DNA of 64,000 nt from Treponema sp. (lineage in GTDB: Bacteria > Spirochaetota > Spirochaetia > Treponematales > Treponemataceae). Below the pieces are notes generated by a model. That model saw nothing but the letters and a program-made list of their open reading frames with translations. It made no database searches and was not told where the DNA came from. This document shows positions 39,521 through 48,274 of this stretch, in pieces (within the stretch, counting starts at the first letter, position 1; every line of letters starts with the position of its first letter). The DNA is taken from the NCBI GenBank assembly GCA_017469785.1, contig JAFUFU010000019.1:30716-94715 (forward strand), read 5' to 3'. Made by a program: the position numbers and the translations under genes.

Positions 39521-41263
39521 ATGAAAAAAAATGTTCTCTTGTCCAGAAAATCACGGATTTTTCTGCTTGCCGTCACAGCGCTCGCTTCTCTTTACGCCAC
39601 AGGCTGCTCTGACATTGCCGGCAGCGGAAACGGGACAGAATCATCTGAACGAACCGTAACAAGCGGATACGACACGTCCCTCAGCGGCTACTATTACATT
39701 AAAAACGCTTATTCAGGCAAGTATCTTGACGTAACGAATGGAGGCTGCTCAAACGGCACGAACATCCAGCAATATGAATACAACGGAAGCACTGCCCAGC
39801 AATTCAACCTCGTTTATATCGGAAGCGGTTATTACGCAATCAAGACGGTTTGCTCAGGAAGCGCGCAGGCTCTCGACGTCTGGTCAAAAAGCACGGCCGA
39901 CGGAACAAACATTGCCACCTACGCATATTCTGGAGCAACAAACCAACAGTTCAAATTCGTCAAAAACTCCGACGGAAGCTATGGAATCCTCACTCGGATT
40001 TCAGGAGATGCTTCAGGCCTTGATGACTATGGATGGAGCACCTCAAACGGCGGAAACGTGGTTCAGTGGAATTACTGGGGAGGAACCTGCCAGAACTGGA
40101 TTCTCACGCCAGTCACTTCCTCATCTTCATCGGACGATTTCATGAGAGGCGTGGATGTATCGGCCCTCTACGCACTCGAAGAAGACGGAGCCTCATTCTA
40201 CGAGACAGACTCTTCATCTGCCGATATGCTTACAATTCTTGCCAATCACGGCGTAAACTGGGTTCGTCTCCGAGTCTGGAACACTCCGACAAACGCAAAT
40301 TATACACCGATGGAAAATTACGGCTACTGCGACATAAAAAAAGCTGCAAGCGTAGCGGCCCGGGCAAAAGCACTGGGAATGAAAGTCCTTCTCGATTTCC
40401 ATTATTCTGACACATGGGCAGATCCCAGCCTTCAGTGTACACCCAGGATGTGGGACAGCTACACATCTGCCTCAGCTCTGGCAAGCGCAGCCGCCACATG
40501 GACGAAAAACTGCCTTATCATCATGAAAAACGCCGGCGGACTGCCAGACATGGTTCAAGTGGGAAATGAAATCAACACTGGAATCATGACGACATCAAGC
40601 TCAAACGGTACGGCTTCGGTCGCATGTGCAATCACCGGCTCAAATTTCCAGACTGTAATGAGCACTATTATCAGCACAATCCGCAGCTACAATTCAGACA
40701 TTGACATCATGCTTCACCTCGCCCAGGGCGGATATGCCAGCGTCATAAGCTATGCCTACACATATCTTTCAAAACTTGACTTCGATGTTCTCGGTCTTTC
40801 ATACTACCCATTCTTTGAATCTCACAAAACCATCGCAAATCTGAAGAGCGTAGTCGAAACATACGTTGCGAAAGGAAAACGGGTTGTAGTCGCAGAAACC
40901 AGCTTCCCATGGACAGTCGAACAGTACGCAAATGACAATGTTTCAAACAGCGTTTGGTACTACAACGACGCAAATGACACAGGACTTTCGAGCGCATATA
41001 CAAACCTGAAAAGCGTTGCATCGACATACGGAATCACCACCAGCACATACAACGGCTACAATATCATCGCAGCGAGCGCGGCAAACCAAAAAGCAGTGCT
41101 TGCGGCAATAATTGACGTCGTGAAAAATGCAGGCGGCGAAGGTGTCTTCTATTGGGGAGGAGAATGGGTCGCTGGCAACAGCATCGGCTCAACATGGGAA
41201 AATCAGGCCCTCTTTGACTTGAATCACAAGGCACTTTCCGTGCTTGACGCTTTCAACGAATAG
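39521..41263 (+). CDS. Secreted GH53 endo-beta-1,4-galactanase with ricin-type lectin domain
   Basis: 580 residues from ATG 39521. Signal peptide with lipobox-like LYATGC (Cys about 28), a Ser/Gly/Thr-rich spacer, then a ricin-B-type lectin domain with three QxW-like repeats (IQQYEYNG..AQQFNL, IATYAYSG..NQQFKF, VVQWNYWGGTCQNWIL). The GH53 (beta/alpha)8 domain starts at RGVDVSALYALEEDGASFY and shows WVRLRVWNTP, LLDFHYSDTWADPSLQ, the acid/base QVGNEINTG and the nucleophile VVVAETSFPW. It cuts arabinogalactan/galactan, so plant pectin is a likely nutrient, which suits a gut treponeme. Regulated by the LacI-type operator upstream. Frame is open to 39431 but the lipoprotein signal fixes the start. 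Confidence 0.93.
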   Translation: MKKNVLLSRKSRIFLLAVTALASLYATGCSDIAGSGNGTESSERTVTSGYDTSLSGYYYIKNAYSGKYLDVTNGGCSNGTNIQQYEYNGSTAQQFNLVYIGSGYYAIKTVCSGSAQALDVWSKSTADGTNIATYAYSGATNQQFKFVKNSDGSYGILTRISGDASGLDDYGWSTSNGGNVVQWNYWGGTCQNWILTPVTSSSSSDDFMRGVDVSALYALEEDGASFYETDSSSADMLTILANHGVNWVRLRVWNTPTNANYTPMENYGYCDIKKAASVAARAKALGMKVLLDFHYSDTWADPSLQCTPRMWDSYTSASALASAAATWTKNCLIIMKNAGGLPDMVQVGNEINTGIMTTSSSNGTASVACAITGSNFQTVMSTIISTIRSYNSDIDIMLHLAQGGYASVISYAYTYLSKLDFDVLGLSYYPFFESHKTIANLKSVVETYVAKGKRVVVAETSFPWTVEQYANDNVSNSVWYYNDANDTGLSSAYTNLKSVASTYGITTSTYNGYNIIAASAANQKAVLAAIIDVVKNAGGEGVFYWGGEWVAGNSIGSTWENQALFDLNHKALSVLDAFNE

Positions 41264-41294
41264 TCAAAAATAATCAAATCTGAAAAAAGCGCGT

Positions 41295-41380
41295 GGGGCT
41301 GTCTAAAAAGAAAGGTCTTGCTGAGCTTGACTCAGCATCCGTACTGTACGGAAACCTTAGAGGACAGCCCCATTTTTTTT
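41295..41380. terminator. Cloverleaf-like terminator or MITE between GH53 and priA
   Basis: GGGGCTGTC (41295-41303) pairs perfectly with GACAGCCCC (41363-41371), T8 follows. Inside, AAGGT/ACCTT closes a junction with two hairpins GCTGA-GCTTGAC-TCAGC and CCGTA-CTG-TACGG. The ends (GGGGCTGTCTAAAAAG) resemble inverted-repeat termini of some IS families, so it may be a MITE reused as terminator of the convergent genes. Confidence 0.65.
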
Positions 41381-43517
41381 ACAAAAGCGATACCGGATCC
41401 ACGTCATACTCGATGTAGACTTCGCCGGGAGCCTTGAAATTCTCCATAAAAGTGGAAGCCATGTATTGAAGCAGGCCGATTGAAGGCCCCCGCAAAATTA
41501 TCTGCTGGCGGTAATTGGCGGCGATTTTTGAGAGAGGACACTCAGCCGGCCCTAAGATTTCTGTATGAAGGGCGGCTTCCTGCAACTTTGAGGGATTCAC
41601 CTTTGAGCCGTAAAGGATTTTCTGCAGGATGGCGGCTGCCCCGCTTGCCCCCGCCACCGCCTGATGCTCGCTGGGAGCGCGGAAAACCATGCGCAAGATT
41701 CTGGAGAAAGGAGGAAAATTCAGCATTTCACGGGTTTTGATTTCGCTCTCGTAGAATTCTTTTATCTTTCCTGCCACGGCATAGGCTACAGGCTCGCTGT
41801 CGGGGCAGTAAGTCTGGACTAAAACCTTGCCGTCCGGGAAAAAGCGCCCTGCCCGACCGGCCACCTGAGTAATCAAAGCGAAAGTGCGCTCGGCGGCGCG
41901 GAAATCCGGCATGTGCAGGCCTGTGTCAGCCAGAACCACGCCCACCAGCTTGAGATTGGGGAAATTCAAGCCCTTTGCCACCATCTGCGTTCCCAGCATG
42001 ATGTCATACTCGCCTTTTTTGAAAGCGTCTAGTTTTTCGGTCAGCTCCCCCTTGTGATTCAAGGAATCGGTGTCCACCCGGACAACTCTTGCATTGGGGA
42101 ATTTAGCCTTCACCTCCGTCTCGATGAATTCCGTACCGAAGCCAGAATAGCCCACATCCAAAGAGCCGCACTCAGGGCAGACCTGGGGCGGAGAAACAGA
42201 ATAGCCGCAATAGTGGCAGCGGAGCCGCTTTTCGGCCTTGTGGAAAGTGAGGGAAACAGAGCAGTTCTTGCATTTAAGCTCAAAGCCGCAGGAATTGCAG
42301 CGGAAAAAGTGAGTGAAGCCCCGCCTGTTCAAAAAGAGGATGGTCTGTCTTTTTTCGGCAAGGGTAGCTTCAATTTCTTTTTGCAGAACCGGGGAAATCG
42401 CTCCGTCAATGGAAAGACCGGAAAGATTCACGCACTTGATTTGAGGCATGGCTCCCCCAGCAAGCCGCTGGGTAAGCACATGCTTTTTGATTCCGCCGCT
42501 CTCCATTAAGTGCCAGGCTTCCACGCTGGGAGTGGCGCTTCCCATCAAAAGGGGGATTTTCTTTTTGCCGCAGCGGTACATGGCCACCTGACGGGCGTGA
42601 TAGCGGGGGGTGTTCCCTGACTTGTAAGAGCCGTCATGCTCCTCGTCGATTATAATCATGCCCAAGTCAGGAAGGGGGGCAAAAACCGCGCTCCTTGCTC
42701 CGATGACAATGCGGGCTTCTTTATTTAAAATCCTGCGCCACTCGCTCAATTTCTGGCTGGGGGTAAGGCCTGAGTGCAAGACGGCGGCAGTGTTCCCGAA
42801 TCTGGAAACCACGGCCTGAATCACCTGCTTTGTAAGGCCGATTTCCGGGACAAGGTAAATCACCCCCTTCCCCGCCGCCAGAAGGCTCTCGCAAACCTGC
42901 ATGAAAACCTCAGTCTTGCCGGTTCCTGTGGCCCCGTAAAGATAGTGAAGATTTTTTTGGCTACCAGGGGGCGTTGCGGGGTTTCCCCCCGCAGAGGGGG
43001 TAGGCGTAAACGGCTTAGCCGTTGCAGCCGAGGGGGAGACTTCCCCCTCCCTGTTGCTAATTCCTAATTCCTCACTCCTAATTCCTAGAATCTCTTCCAC
43101 CGCTTTTTTCTGCTCGTCGCTTAAAGTTCGCGCCTTGGTCTCAGGGCTTTCTTCAAGGAAGGAAAAGCCACCGGCATCGCTCTCACGCTTACCGCCGGGC
43201 AGCATGGCGCTGATTGCCTCGCCCACTGAGCAAAGGTAGTAGCGGGAAACCCATTTACTAAGCTCTATGATTTCTTCGTTAAAAAGAGGCTCCTCATCCA
43301 AAATGCGGAGAATGGGGCGGATTTTGCTTTCCTCAACCGGACAATCTGCGGGCAGGGAATCGCTTTCGCCCACGACAAAGCCCGTCATGCGCCTGTTTCC
43401 GAATTTCAAGTCCGCGCGGAAGCCAGTCCGGCTTTTATTCTCAGGATTTTCGCAGTCCAGGTAAGTGAAGGCCTGATTGAGAGGAATGTTCAATACGATT
43501 TGAAGGAATTTTTTCAT
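41379..43517 (-). CDS. priA: Primosomal replication-restart helicase PriA
   Basis: 712 residues. The N-terminal DNA-binding domain (about 1-110) is followed by LSDEQKKAVEEI, Walker A GATGTGKTEVF, DEEHDGSYKSG (DEAH), GSATPS, eight zinc-binding Cys (CNSCGFELKCKNC, CHYCG, CPECGS) and the C-terminal helicase motifs MLGTQMVAKGLNFP and QVAGRAGR. Restarts stalled forks. Odd feature: residues about 144-188, right before Walker A, are a low-complexity insert (GIRSEELGISN..., TPTPSAGGNPATPPGSQ) encoded by two interspersed repeats, in frame; E. coli has only about 12 residues there. The start overlaps the udg stop by four bases. Confidence 0.95.
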   Translation of the reverse strand: MKKFLQIVLNIPLNQAFTYLDCENPENKSRTGFRADLKFGNRRMTGFVVGESDSLPADCPVEESKIRPILRILDEEPLFNEEIIELSKWVSRYYLCSVGEAISAMLPGGKRESDAGGFSFLEESPETKARTLSDEQKKAVEEILGIRSEELGISNREGEVSPSAATAKPFTPTPSAGGNPATPPGSQKNLHYLYGATGTGKTEVFMQVCESLLAAGKGVIYLVPEIGLTKQVIQAVVSRFGNTAAVLHSGLTPSQKLSEWRRILNKEARIVIGARSAVFAPLPDLGMIIIDEEHDGSYKSGNTPRYHARQVAMYRCGKKKIPLLMGSATPSVEAWHLMESGGIKKHVLTQRLAGGAMPQIKCVNLSGLSIDGAISPVLQKEIEATLAEKRQTILFLNRRGFTHFFRCNSCGFELKCKNCSVSLTFHKAEKRLRCHYCGYSVSPPQVCPECGSLDVGYSGFGTEFIETEVKAKFPNARVVRVDTDSLNHKGELTEKLDAFKKGEYDIMLGTQMVAKGLNFPNLKLVGVVLADTGLHMPDFRAAERTFALITQVAGRAGRFFPDGKVLVQTYCPDSEPVAYAVAGKIKEFYESEIKTREMLNFPPFSRILRMVFRAPSEHQAVAGASGAAAILQKILYGSKVNPSKLQEAALHTEILGPAECPLSKIAANYRQQIILRGPSIGLLQYMASTFMENFKAPGEVYIEYDVDPVSLL
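42968..43087. repeat. Composite repeat inserted within priA
   Basis: Read on the minus strand: CTAGGAATTAGGAGTGAGG and AATTAGGAATTAGCAA (AT-rich part), then GGGGGAAGTCTCCCCC, CTACCCCCTCTGCGGGG and CCGCAACGCC (GC-rich part). The same words occur in the recO-deoC gap at 56612-56720 in the same strand sense. It keeps the priA frame open over about 40 codons. Confidence 0.75.
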
Positions 43518-44272
43518 TTATCGTAGTCAGGCACGATTCCAAGAAGAAGGCTCTTGAAGACTTTCAAATCTTCCCAGGCAGGGCGCTTGTTCTCTGGGGC
43601 GCGTAAAAGCGCGCTTGGATGCCAGGTGGTCACCACAGGAATTCCCTTGTAGTCGAGTATTTTTCCGTGCAGCTTCATTACGCCCTCATCGCTGTGAAAA
43701 AGATTCTTTACGGCGACGCTTCCCGCACACAAAATCGCCTTGGGTTTAAGGGCCGCAATCTGGGCGTCAAGGAAAGGACGGCAGGCATCCGCTTCCTCTG
43801 GCAGGGGATTTCTGTTCATAGGAGGCCGGCACTTTACGATATTGGCGATGTAACAGTTTTTGTCCCGGTAAAGATTGATTGCGGAGAGCATTTTGTCCAA
43901 AAGCTGACCGGCAGGCCCAACAAAAGGCTTTCCCTGCTTGTCCTCTTCCTCGCCGGGGCCCTCGCCAATCACAAGTGCAAGAGGCTTTTCAACGCCCATT
44001 CCCGGAACCACATTAAGACGCCCAGCGCAAAGAGAGCACCGCTTGCACTCGGCGATTTTTTTATTGATACGAGAAATAGCAGAATCAGAAGAAGAATCGG
44101 CTTGTGACTTTCCATCCCCCGAATTGCTAATTGCTATCTGCTCATTGCTAATTTCAACATCATCTTGGAATTCCGGCATTTCTCCCGCAAAATCAGGAGA
44201 GGCATAGCCGCAAAGAGAGTCTGAGGCAGTTTTGAGAAGATTATAGATTTTGATTTTATCGTCTTTTGTCAT
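43514..44272 (-). CDS. udg: Uracil-DNA glycosylase, family 4 (iron-sulfur)
   Basis: 252 residues. Removes uracil from DNA. The iron-sulfur ligands start with CKRCSLCAGR, then ALVIGEGPGEEEDKQGKPFVGPAGQLLDKML (GEGPG active-site motif with the uracil-binding loop), NIVKCRPPMNRNPLPEEADAC and the C-terminal VTTWHPSALLR; all typical of family 4. The region 38-55 (VEISNEQIAISNSGD) between the N-terminal helix and the cluster is encoded by an AT-rich repeat word (44121-44155). Overlaps priA and truA by four bases each, so the three are translated together. Confidence 0.93.
   Translation of the reverse strand: MTKDDKIKIYNLLKTASDSLCGYASPDFAGEMPEFQDDVEISNEQIAISNSGDGKSQADSSSDSAISRINKKIAECKRCSLCAGRLNVVPGMGVEKPLALVIGEGPGEEEDKQGKPFVGPAGQLLDKMLSAINLYRDKNCYIANIVKCRPPMNRNPLPEEADACRPFLDAQIAALKPKAILCAGSVAVKNLFHSDEGVMKLHGKILDYKGIPVVTTWHPSALLRAPENKRPAWEDLKVFKSLLLGIVPDYDK
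44121..44155. repeat. AT-rich repeat word within udg
   Basis: GAATTGCTAATTGCTATCTG then CTCATTGCTAATTTC; the minus strand reads ATTAGCAATGAGCAGATAGC. The same word (GCTCATTGCTAATTATC) lies at 52651-52668 before recJ, and variants occur in priA and in the recO-deoC gap. Confidence 0.65.
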
Positions 44273-45051
44273 ACATGCCTCCTCTCGCCCTCAAAACTCA
44301 CATCGTACAAGAACAATCCTGTGGGCGGAGCCGTGGGGCCGGCCTTGCTCCGGTCTTTTGACTCCAGCACTTCCTTAAAATAGGCGGCGTCCTTTCCGCT
44401 CTTCTCAAAGAAAATCAGGCTTCCGGTGAGGCTTCTGACCATCTTCCATAAAAAAGCATTGGCGCAAATCTCAAAGACAATCACGTCGCTGTCCTTTTCG
44501 TCACGGAAAAAGCGCGCGCCCTCAATGTAGCGGCAGGTGGAAAGGCTCTGGTCTCCGGCGGCGGCAAAAGCAGCGCAGTCAAGCTCGCCCCGTAAATGCG
44601 AGGCCATTTCGTTCAGGACTTGAAGATTCGGCTCATGGTGAATCGGCCAGACATAGCGCATTTGGGAAGCGAAGGGATTTTTGGTATGGATAAAATATCT
44701 GTAAGTCCGGCTTGTGGCAGAAAACCGGGATGAGAAATCCTCCCCAACCTCTTTTGAGGCGACAATGCGGATATCCGGGGGCAAAAAAGCGTTTATCGCG
44801 GGAACATATCTTTCCACGGGAATAGAATCAATGGGAGAAAAGAAATTCGCCGCCTGACGGAAGGCATGAACCCCGGAATCTGTGCGGCCGCTCCCGGTGA
44901 GGGCAATGTGAGTCTTGTGGATTTTCTCCAAGGCAGATTCTATTTCGCCCTGCACGGTGCGTACAGGCTTTCCGCCGTCGCTTTTGTCCTGCCGTTGCCA
45001 GCCGCAAAAATCAGTGCCGTCATAAGAAAGGGTAAGAAGAATATTTCTCAC
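44269..45051 (-). CDS. truA: tRNA pseudouridine synthase TruA
   Basis: 260 residues, full length. Converts U38-40 of tRNAs. LSYDGTDFCGWQRQ at the N-terminus, the catalytic aspartate in GSGRTDSGVHAFRQAANF, TYRYFIHT and FLWKMVRSLTGSLI are present. It overlaps udg by four bases and follows the DUF2225 gene after 12 bases, within the operon that runs from cdaA to priA. Confidence 0.96.
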   Translation of the reverse strand: MRNILLTLSYDGTDFCGWQRQDKSDGGKPVRTVQGEIESALEKIHKTHIALTGSGRTDSGVHAFRQAANFFSPIDSIPVERYVPAINAFLPPDIRIVASKEVGEDFSSRFSATSRTYRYFIHTKNPFASQMRYVWPIHHEPNLQVLNEMASHLRGELDCAAFAAAGDQSLSTCRYIEGARFFRDEKDSDVIVFEICANAFLWKMVRSLTGSLIFFEKSGKDAAYFKEVLESKDRSKAGPTAPPTGLFLYDVSFEGERRHV

Positions 45052-45063
45052 GACAATTTCCGC

Positions 45064-45981
45064 CTACTCTTCTTCTTCGTCATCATCTGAGAAATCAATG
45101 GAATTCGCTTCCTTTATCAAGTCGGTAATTTTGTCATAGAGATTTCTCGCATTCTCAAGGAGCGGTCCCGGCTTTGCCTTTGAAGATTTACCAAGACCGA
45201 ATCCCCGGGCAATGGCACGTTTGGCCGCGTCCAGTTTTTTGTAGCGGAGAGGAAGATCGTCAGTCTGACCGTATTTGTATTCCAGAAGGCCAATCAGATA
45301 AATCATACCGTCATAGCCATAATTCTTGTCGATGTCAGGGCCGAAATTGCTTACAGGCGCAAATGTTTCAATCCGGCTGGTCTCGTTAATCATCGTCTGC
45401 TCGTAGAAGAAAGTGGCTTTCTGATAAAAAAGCTTTGCGACATAGTCATAATTATAGCCGGGAATAGTCTCGTTCAGATGATTGCAAAGCCATGCAAGTC
45501 GAAGGGAAATCATGGCCCGCTTGAAAGTCGGAGCATATCCCAAGTCCACTTTCTCGTATGAAAGCAAGGCAAGATAATACATGGCGGCTCCGTCAAGCAA
45601 ATTTCGCTCCCGTGTGAGATCATAGTGAGGGAAAATCTCCGAAACCTTTCGCTTGCGGTTTTCATCATCGTCCCGGAGCGCACTAATTGAGGCAGAATCA
45701 TTAATATCCTCAAAATCTTTCCAGAAAAAAGCCACATGGCAGCGCGGGCAGGCACCTACGGCGTAAATGAGCGGATAGACAGCACCGTATTTTTCTGAAG
45801 GAATATAATTTCTGTGAAGCTCGTCAGTCAAATCACCGGCATTCATTCGTCCGCTGCCAGTGAGCATCTCTTCCTTGTCAAAGTCACGCTTACAGACCGG
45901 ACAACAGCACTTGGTTTTTGACCAGTATGATAATTTTGGCTTTTTATCAGAGTCGTCTTCTTTTTTTGTTTTTTTATACAT
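45064..45981 (-). CDS. DUF2225 protein with zinc-ribbon-like Cys pairs
   Basis: 305 residues. Two CxxC pairs, CCPVCKRDFDKEEM near 28 and CPRCHVAFFWKDF near 80, may bind one metal. Then a helical TPR-like domain: RNLLDGAAMYYLALLSYEKVDLGYAPTFKRAMISLRLAWLCNHL, YLIGLLEYKYG and LDAAKRAIARGF. The tail is acidic (DDDEEEE). DUF2225 proteins are found in spirochaetes and Firmicutes; the role is unknown. Overlaps acpS by 8 bases. Confidence 0.85.
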   Translation of the reverse strand: MYKKTKKEDDSDKKPKLSYWSKTKCCCPVCKRDFDKEEMLTGSGRMNAGDLTDELHRNYIPSEKYGAVYPLIYAVGACPRCHVAFFWKDFEDINDSASISALRDDDENRKRKVSEIFPHYDLTRERNLLDGAAMYYLALLSYEKVDLGYAPTFKRAMISLRLAWLCNHLNETIPGYNYDYVAKLFYQKATFFYEQTMINETSRIETFAPVSNFGPDIDKNYGYDGMIYLIGLLEYKYGQTDDLPLRYKKLDAAKRAIARGFGLGKSSKAKPGPLLENARNLYDKITDLIKEANSIDFSDDDEEEE

Positions 45982-46390
45982 ACTGCACTCCCTTATGATT
46001 CTCTATCACTACAAATGATACAGCAAATTCTTTCTCATGTGAAATGGAAATATGAATTTCCGCATCTTTTCCACAGATTTTTTCGATTATACCACGGGTT
46101 TTCTCTCCGAAATAAAATTCCGGCTTTCCGCTCTCATTTTTTTTTATTCCGAAGTCTGAAAGCTCAAGCCCCGTAAAACCTGTCCCAAGAGCTTTTGCGA
46201 ACGCTTCCTTAGCCGCAAATCGCGAGGCATAATGCTCGCACAAGAATCGCATCCTTTTTTCGCGGTCAGAGTCATCACAAAGAGCGACAATCTCACACTC
46301 ATTAAAAAAACGGTCAATCAACTCTTGATTTCTGACCCACTTTTCAAACCGAGAGACTTTCGCAATATCCGTTCCGATTCCAAAAATCAT
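45974..46390 (-). CDS. acpS: Holo-[acyl-carrier-protein] synthase
   Basis: 138 residues from ATG 46390. Attaches 4'-phosphopantetheine to ACP. GIGTDIAKVSRFEKW carries the metal-binding Asp, ASRFAAKEAFAKALG the second acidic site, and HISISHEKEFAVSFVV the end of the fold; all as in AcpS trimers. The frame is open 16 codons upstream, but the residues there are basic and unlike the family. Operon with cdaR upstream and DUF2225 downstream. Confidence 0.94.
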   Translation of the reverse strand: MIFGIGTDIAKVSRFEKWVRNQELIDRFFNECEIVALCDDSDREKRMRFLCEHYASRFAAKEAFAKALGTGFTGLELSDFGIKKNESGKPEFYFGEKTRGIIEKICGKDAEIHISISHEKEFAVSFVVIENHKGVQYV

Positions 46391-46412
46391 CGCTTTTTCT
46401 TGCCCCGCTTCC

Positions 46413-47417
46413 CTACGGATTTTCAGAGACTTTCTCAATCACCTTTTCCTCTTCCACTGACGCATCTGCCGGAGAAGCCTGTTTCAAAGTAAAGGTCACA
46501 GGGATATTTTTTGTGTATCCGTCTGCGAGGGTAAACCTTTTCGGAAGAGCGTAGGAAAGCGGAATGTAAAAAGTTCCCGATGACTCAATGTGGGAAACAT
46601 CAGCCGTGACGAATGCATCCCCTGGTTTGTAGGCATCAAGGGAAGCCAGTGAACCGACAAGCGTGACGGTGACATCAGTAGTCATGGCACGAATCTCAAG
46701 CTCCGGCGCAAGGTTCACTATTTTTACAGGAAGATTCGCAAACTGCTTGCTTCCTTCCAGCTCTTCGATTTCAACGGTAACCGCCACATCAATATCTTCA
46801 TGTTTGATGAAGAGACCTTTCTGCTCGACTTTTGTCTTGGAAGTAAAACTCCTCTTTGCGCCGCTTGTCGTAACATTCAGAGTCTGCAAGGACTTGCAAT
46901 TTTCAATCATGGTCTTTGGACCTGTGATGGCAATCTGATCCGGCGAGACCGTGATATTTTTGACCCCATATCCATAGCCGGGATTTCCGCTCACCAGAGG
47001 GACAATATCTATATATGAAGTTATTTCCTCCTCAACCCTGAGGCTCACGATTTCCGGGGTGACTTTCAGTTCCAGGGGATTCAGGACGCTTGCAGAATCG
47101 GAAAGCGTAATGAGGACAGGGAAATCGTAGGTGCCGTCCTTGGAAACATAATTCAAGTCAAGATAAGCTTTTAAATCAGAATCACGAACCTGGGCCAATT
47201 CCTCGGATTTTCCACGCGCGGAAACGGCGACAGTACGCGGATGAGGCGCAATCGAAACGAATCCATTTTTTGACTCAACCGTAAGCGGCACGGAAAAGAC
47301 ACGGGTATCGACGCCCTGCGCCCTGTAGCTCATATAGAGAAAAAGCGCGATGACAAAACAAATCGCCTTGATGTGCCAGTTCTCGATAATTTTATCAAAC
47401 ACTTGCTTTGCTTTCAT
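46413..47417 (-). CDS. cdaR: YbbR-domain protein, CdaR-type regulator
   Basis: 334 residues from ATG 47417 (GAGGA upstream); it overlaps the cdaA end by 23 bases. A transmembrane anchor near 15-32 (IKAICFVIALFLYMSYRA) is followed by repeated YbbR domains seen as FSVPLTVESKNGFVSIAP, ...VSLRVEEEITSYIDIVPLV, ITGPKTMIENCKSLQT and LPVKIVNLAPELEI...VTVTLVGSL. CdaR is the extracytoplasmic partner that modulates CdaA in Firmicutes. The tail is Glu-rich (VEEEKVIEKVSENP). Position right after cdaA supports the name. Confidence 0.88.
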   Translation of the reverse strand: MKAKQVFDKIIENWHIKAICFVIALFLYMSYRAQGVDTRVFSVPLTVESKNGFVSIAPHPRTVAVSARGKSEELAQVRDSDLKAYLDLNYVSKDGTYDFPVLITLSDSASVLNPLELKVTPEIVSLRVEEEITSYIDIVPLVSGNPGYGYGVKNITVSPDQIAITGPKTMIENCKSLQTLNVTTSGAKRSFTSKTKVEQKGLFIKHEDIDVAVTVEIEELEGSKQFANLPVKIVNLAPELEIRAMTTDVTVTLVGSLASLDAYKPGDAFVTADVSHIESSGTFYIPLSYALPKRFTLADGYTKNIPVTFTLKQASPADASVEEEKVIEKVSENP

Positions 47418-48210
47418 CGATTGTATCCTCAATTGTTTTTTGCGCCGCTGAAACTTCAAGCAGATTCTCAAGCATTTTCGTGACTTGAAGAGGTTTCAAG
47501 TCATAGTGAAGCTTGGAATCGTAGGCAAGGCTGATGGCCCCCGTCTCCTCAGAAACGACCAGCACGACCGCATCCGTTGTCTCGCAGAGACCAAGCGCAG
47601 CGCGATGCCGGGTTCCGAAGGTTTTCTTGATATCATACTGCTCGCTCAAAGGCAAAAAACAGCCGGCAGCAAGTACTTTTCCATTCTGGACAATACAAGC
47701 CGCATCATGAAGAGGCGTCTCATGCCCGAAAATCGTGACAAGCAGAGCCGAAGAGATGTCCGCGTTGAGCTTCGTACCTGTCTCAATGATGTCATCAAGC
47801 CGCGTGTGCCTTGTAAATACGACGAGCATACCTTTTTTGAGTTTTGACAGTGTCTCAGCCGCCACAACGGCAGTATCGACATAAGTGTGCCGGGATCTGT
47901 TTCCGAAAGTGAAGAATTCATTCTGGCCGATACGCAGGAATACTTTTCGCAATTCCGGCTGGAAGATGATTGCAAAGGCAATGGCGAAACCGGGAGCAAG
48001 TTTGTTCAAAATCCATAGGAGCGTGGACAACTTGAGCAGGAAAGCGACCGCATAAAAAAGGGCCACAACGATTCCTGCCCGGATAATCTGCATGGCGTTA
48101 GTCTTAACGATAATCTGATAAGCCTTGTACAAGAGGAATGTCATGATTCCCACATCAATTACAGGGCGAATACAATTCCAAACAGTCACTAATCCGTCAA
48201 ACGCGTTCAA
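47395..48210 (-). CDS. cdaA: Diadenylate cyclase CdaA
   Basis: 271 residues. Three membrane helices in the first 85 residues, then the DisA_N/DAC domain: FQPELRKVFLRIG, ETPLHDAACIVQNGKVLAAGCFLPLS and FGTRHRAALGLCE. It makes c-di-AMP from two ATP. The RHR motif (201-203) is intact. The DGA motif reads D169-A170-A171, so the glycine is replaced by alanine (codon GCG); see findings. Upstream gene is folP on the same strand, 64 bases away; cdaR and acpS follow, the usual spirochaete/Firmicute order except for glmM. Confidence 0.95.
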   Translation of the reverse strand: MNAFDGLVTVWNCIRPVIDVGIMTFLLYKAYQIIVKTNAMQIIRAGIVVALFYAVAFLLKLSTLLWILNKLAPGFAIAFAIIFQPELRKVFLRIGQNEFFTFGNRSRHTYVDTAVVAAETLSKLKKGMLVVFTRHTRLDDIIETGTKLNADISSALLVTIFGHETPLHDAACIVQNGKVLAAGCFLPLSEQYDIKKTFGTRHRAALGLCETTDAVVLVVSEETGAISLAYDSKLHYDLKPLQVTKMLENLLEVSAAQKTIEDTIDESKASV

Positions 48211-48274
48211 AATAAGACTCCGAAAACAGTATAAACGATTTTACTAAATTTATCCACAGATTATTTTGCCATGA

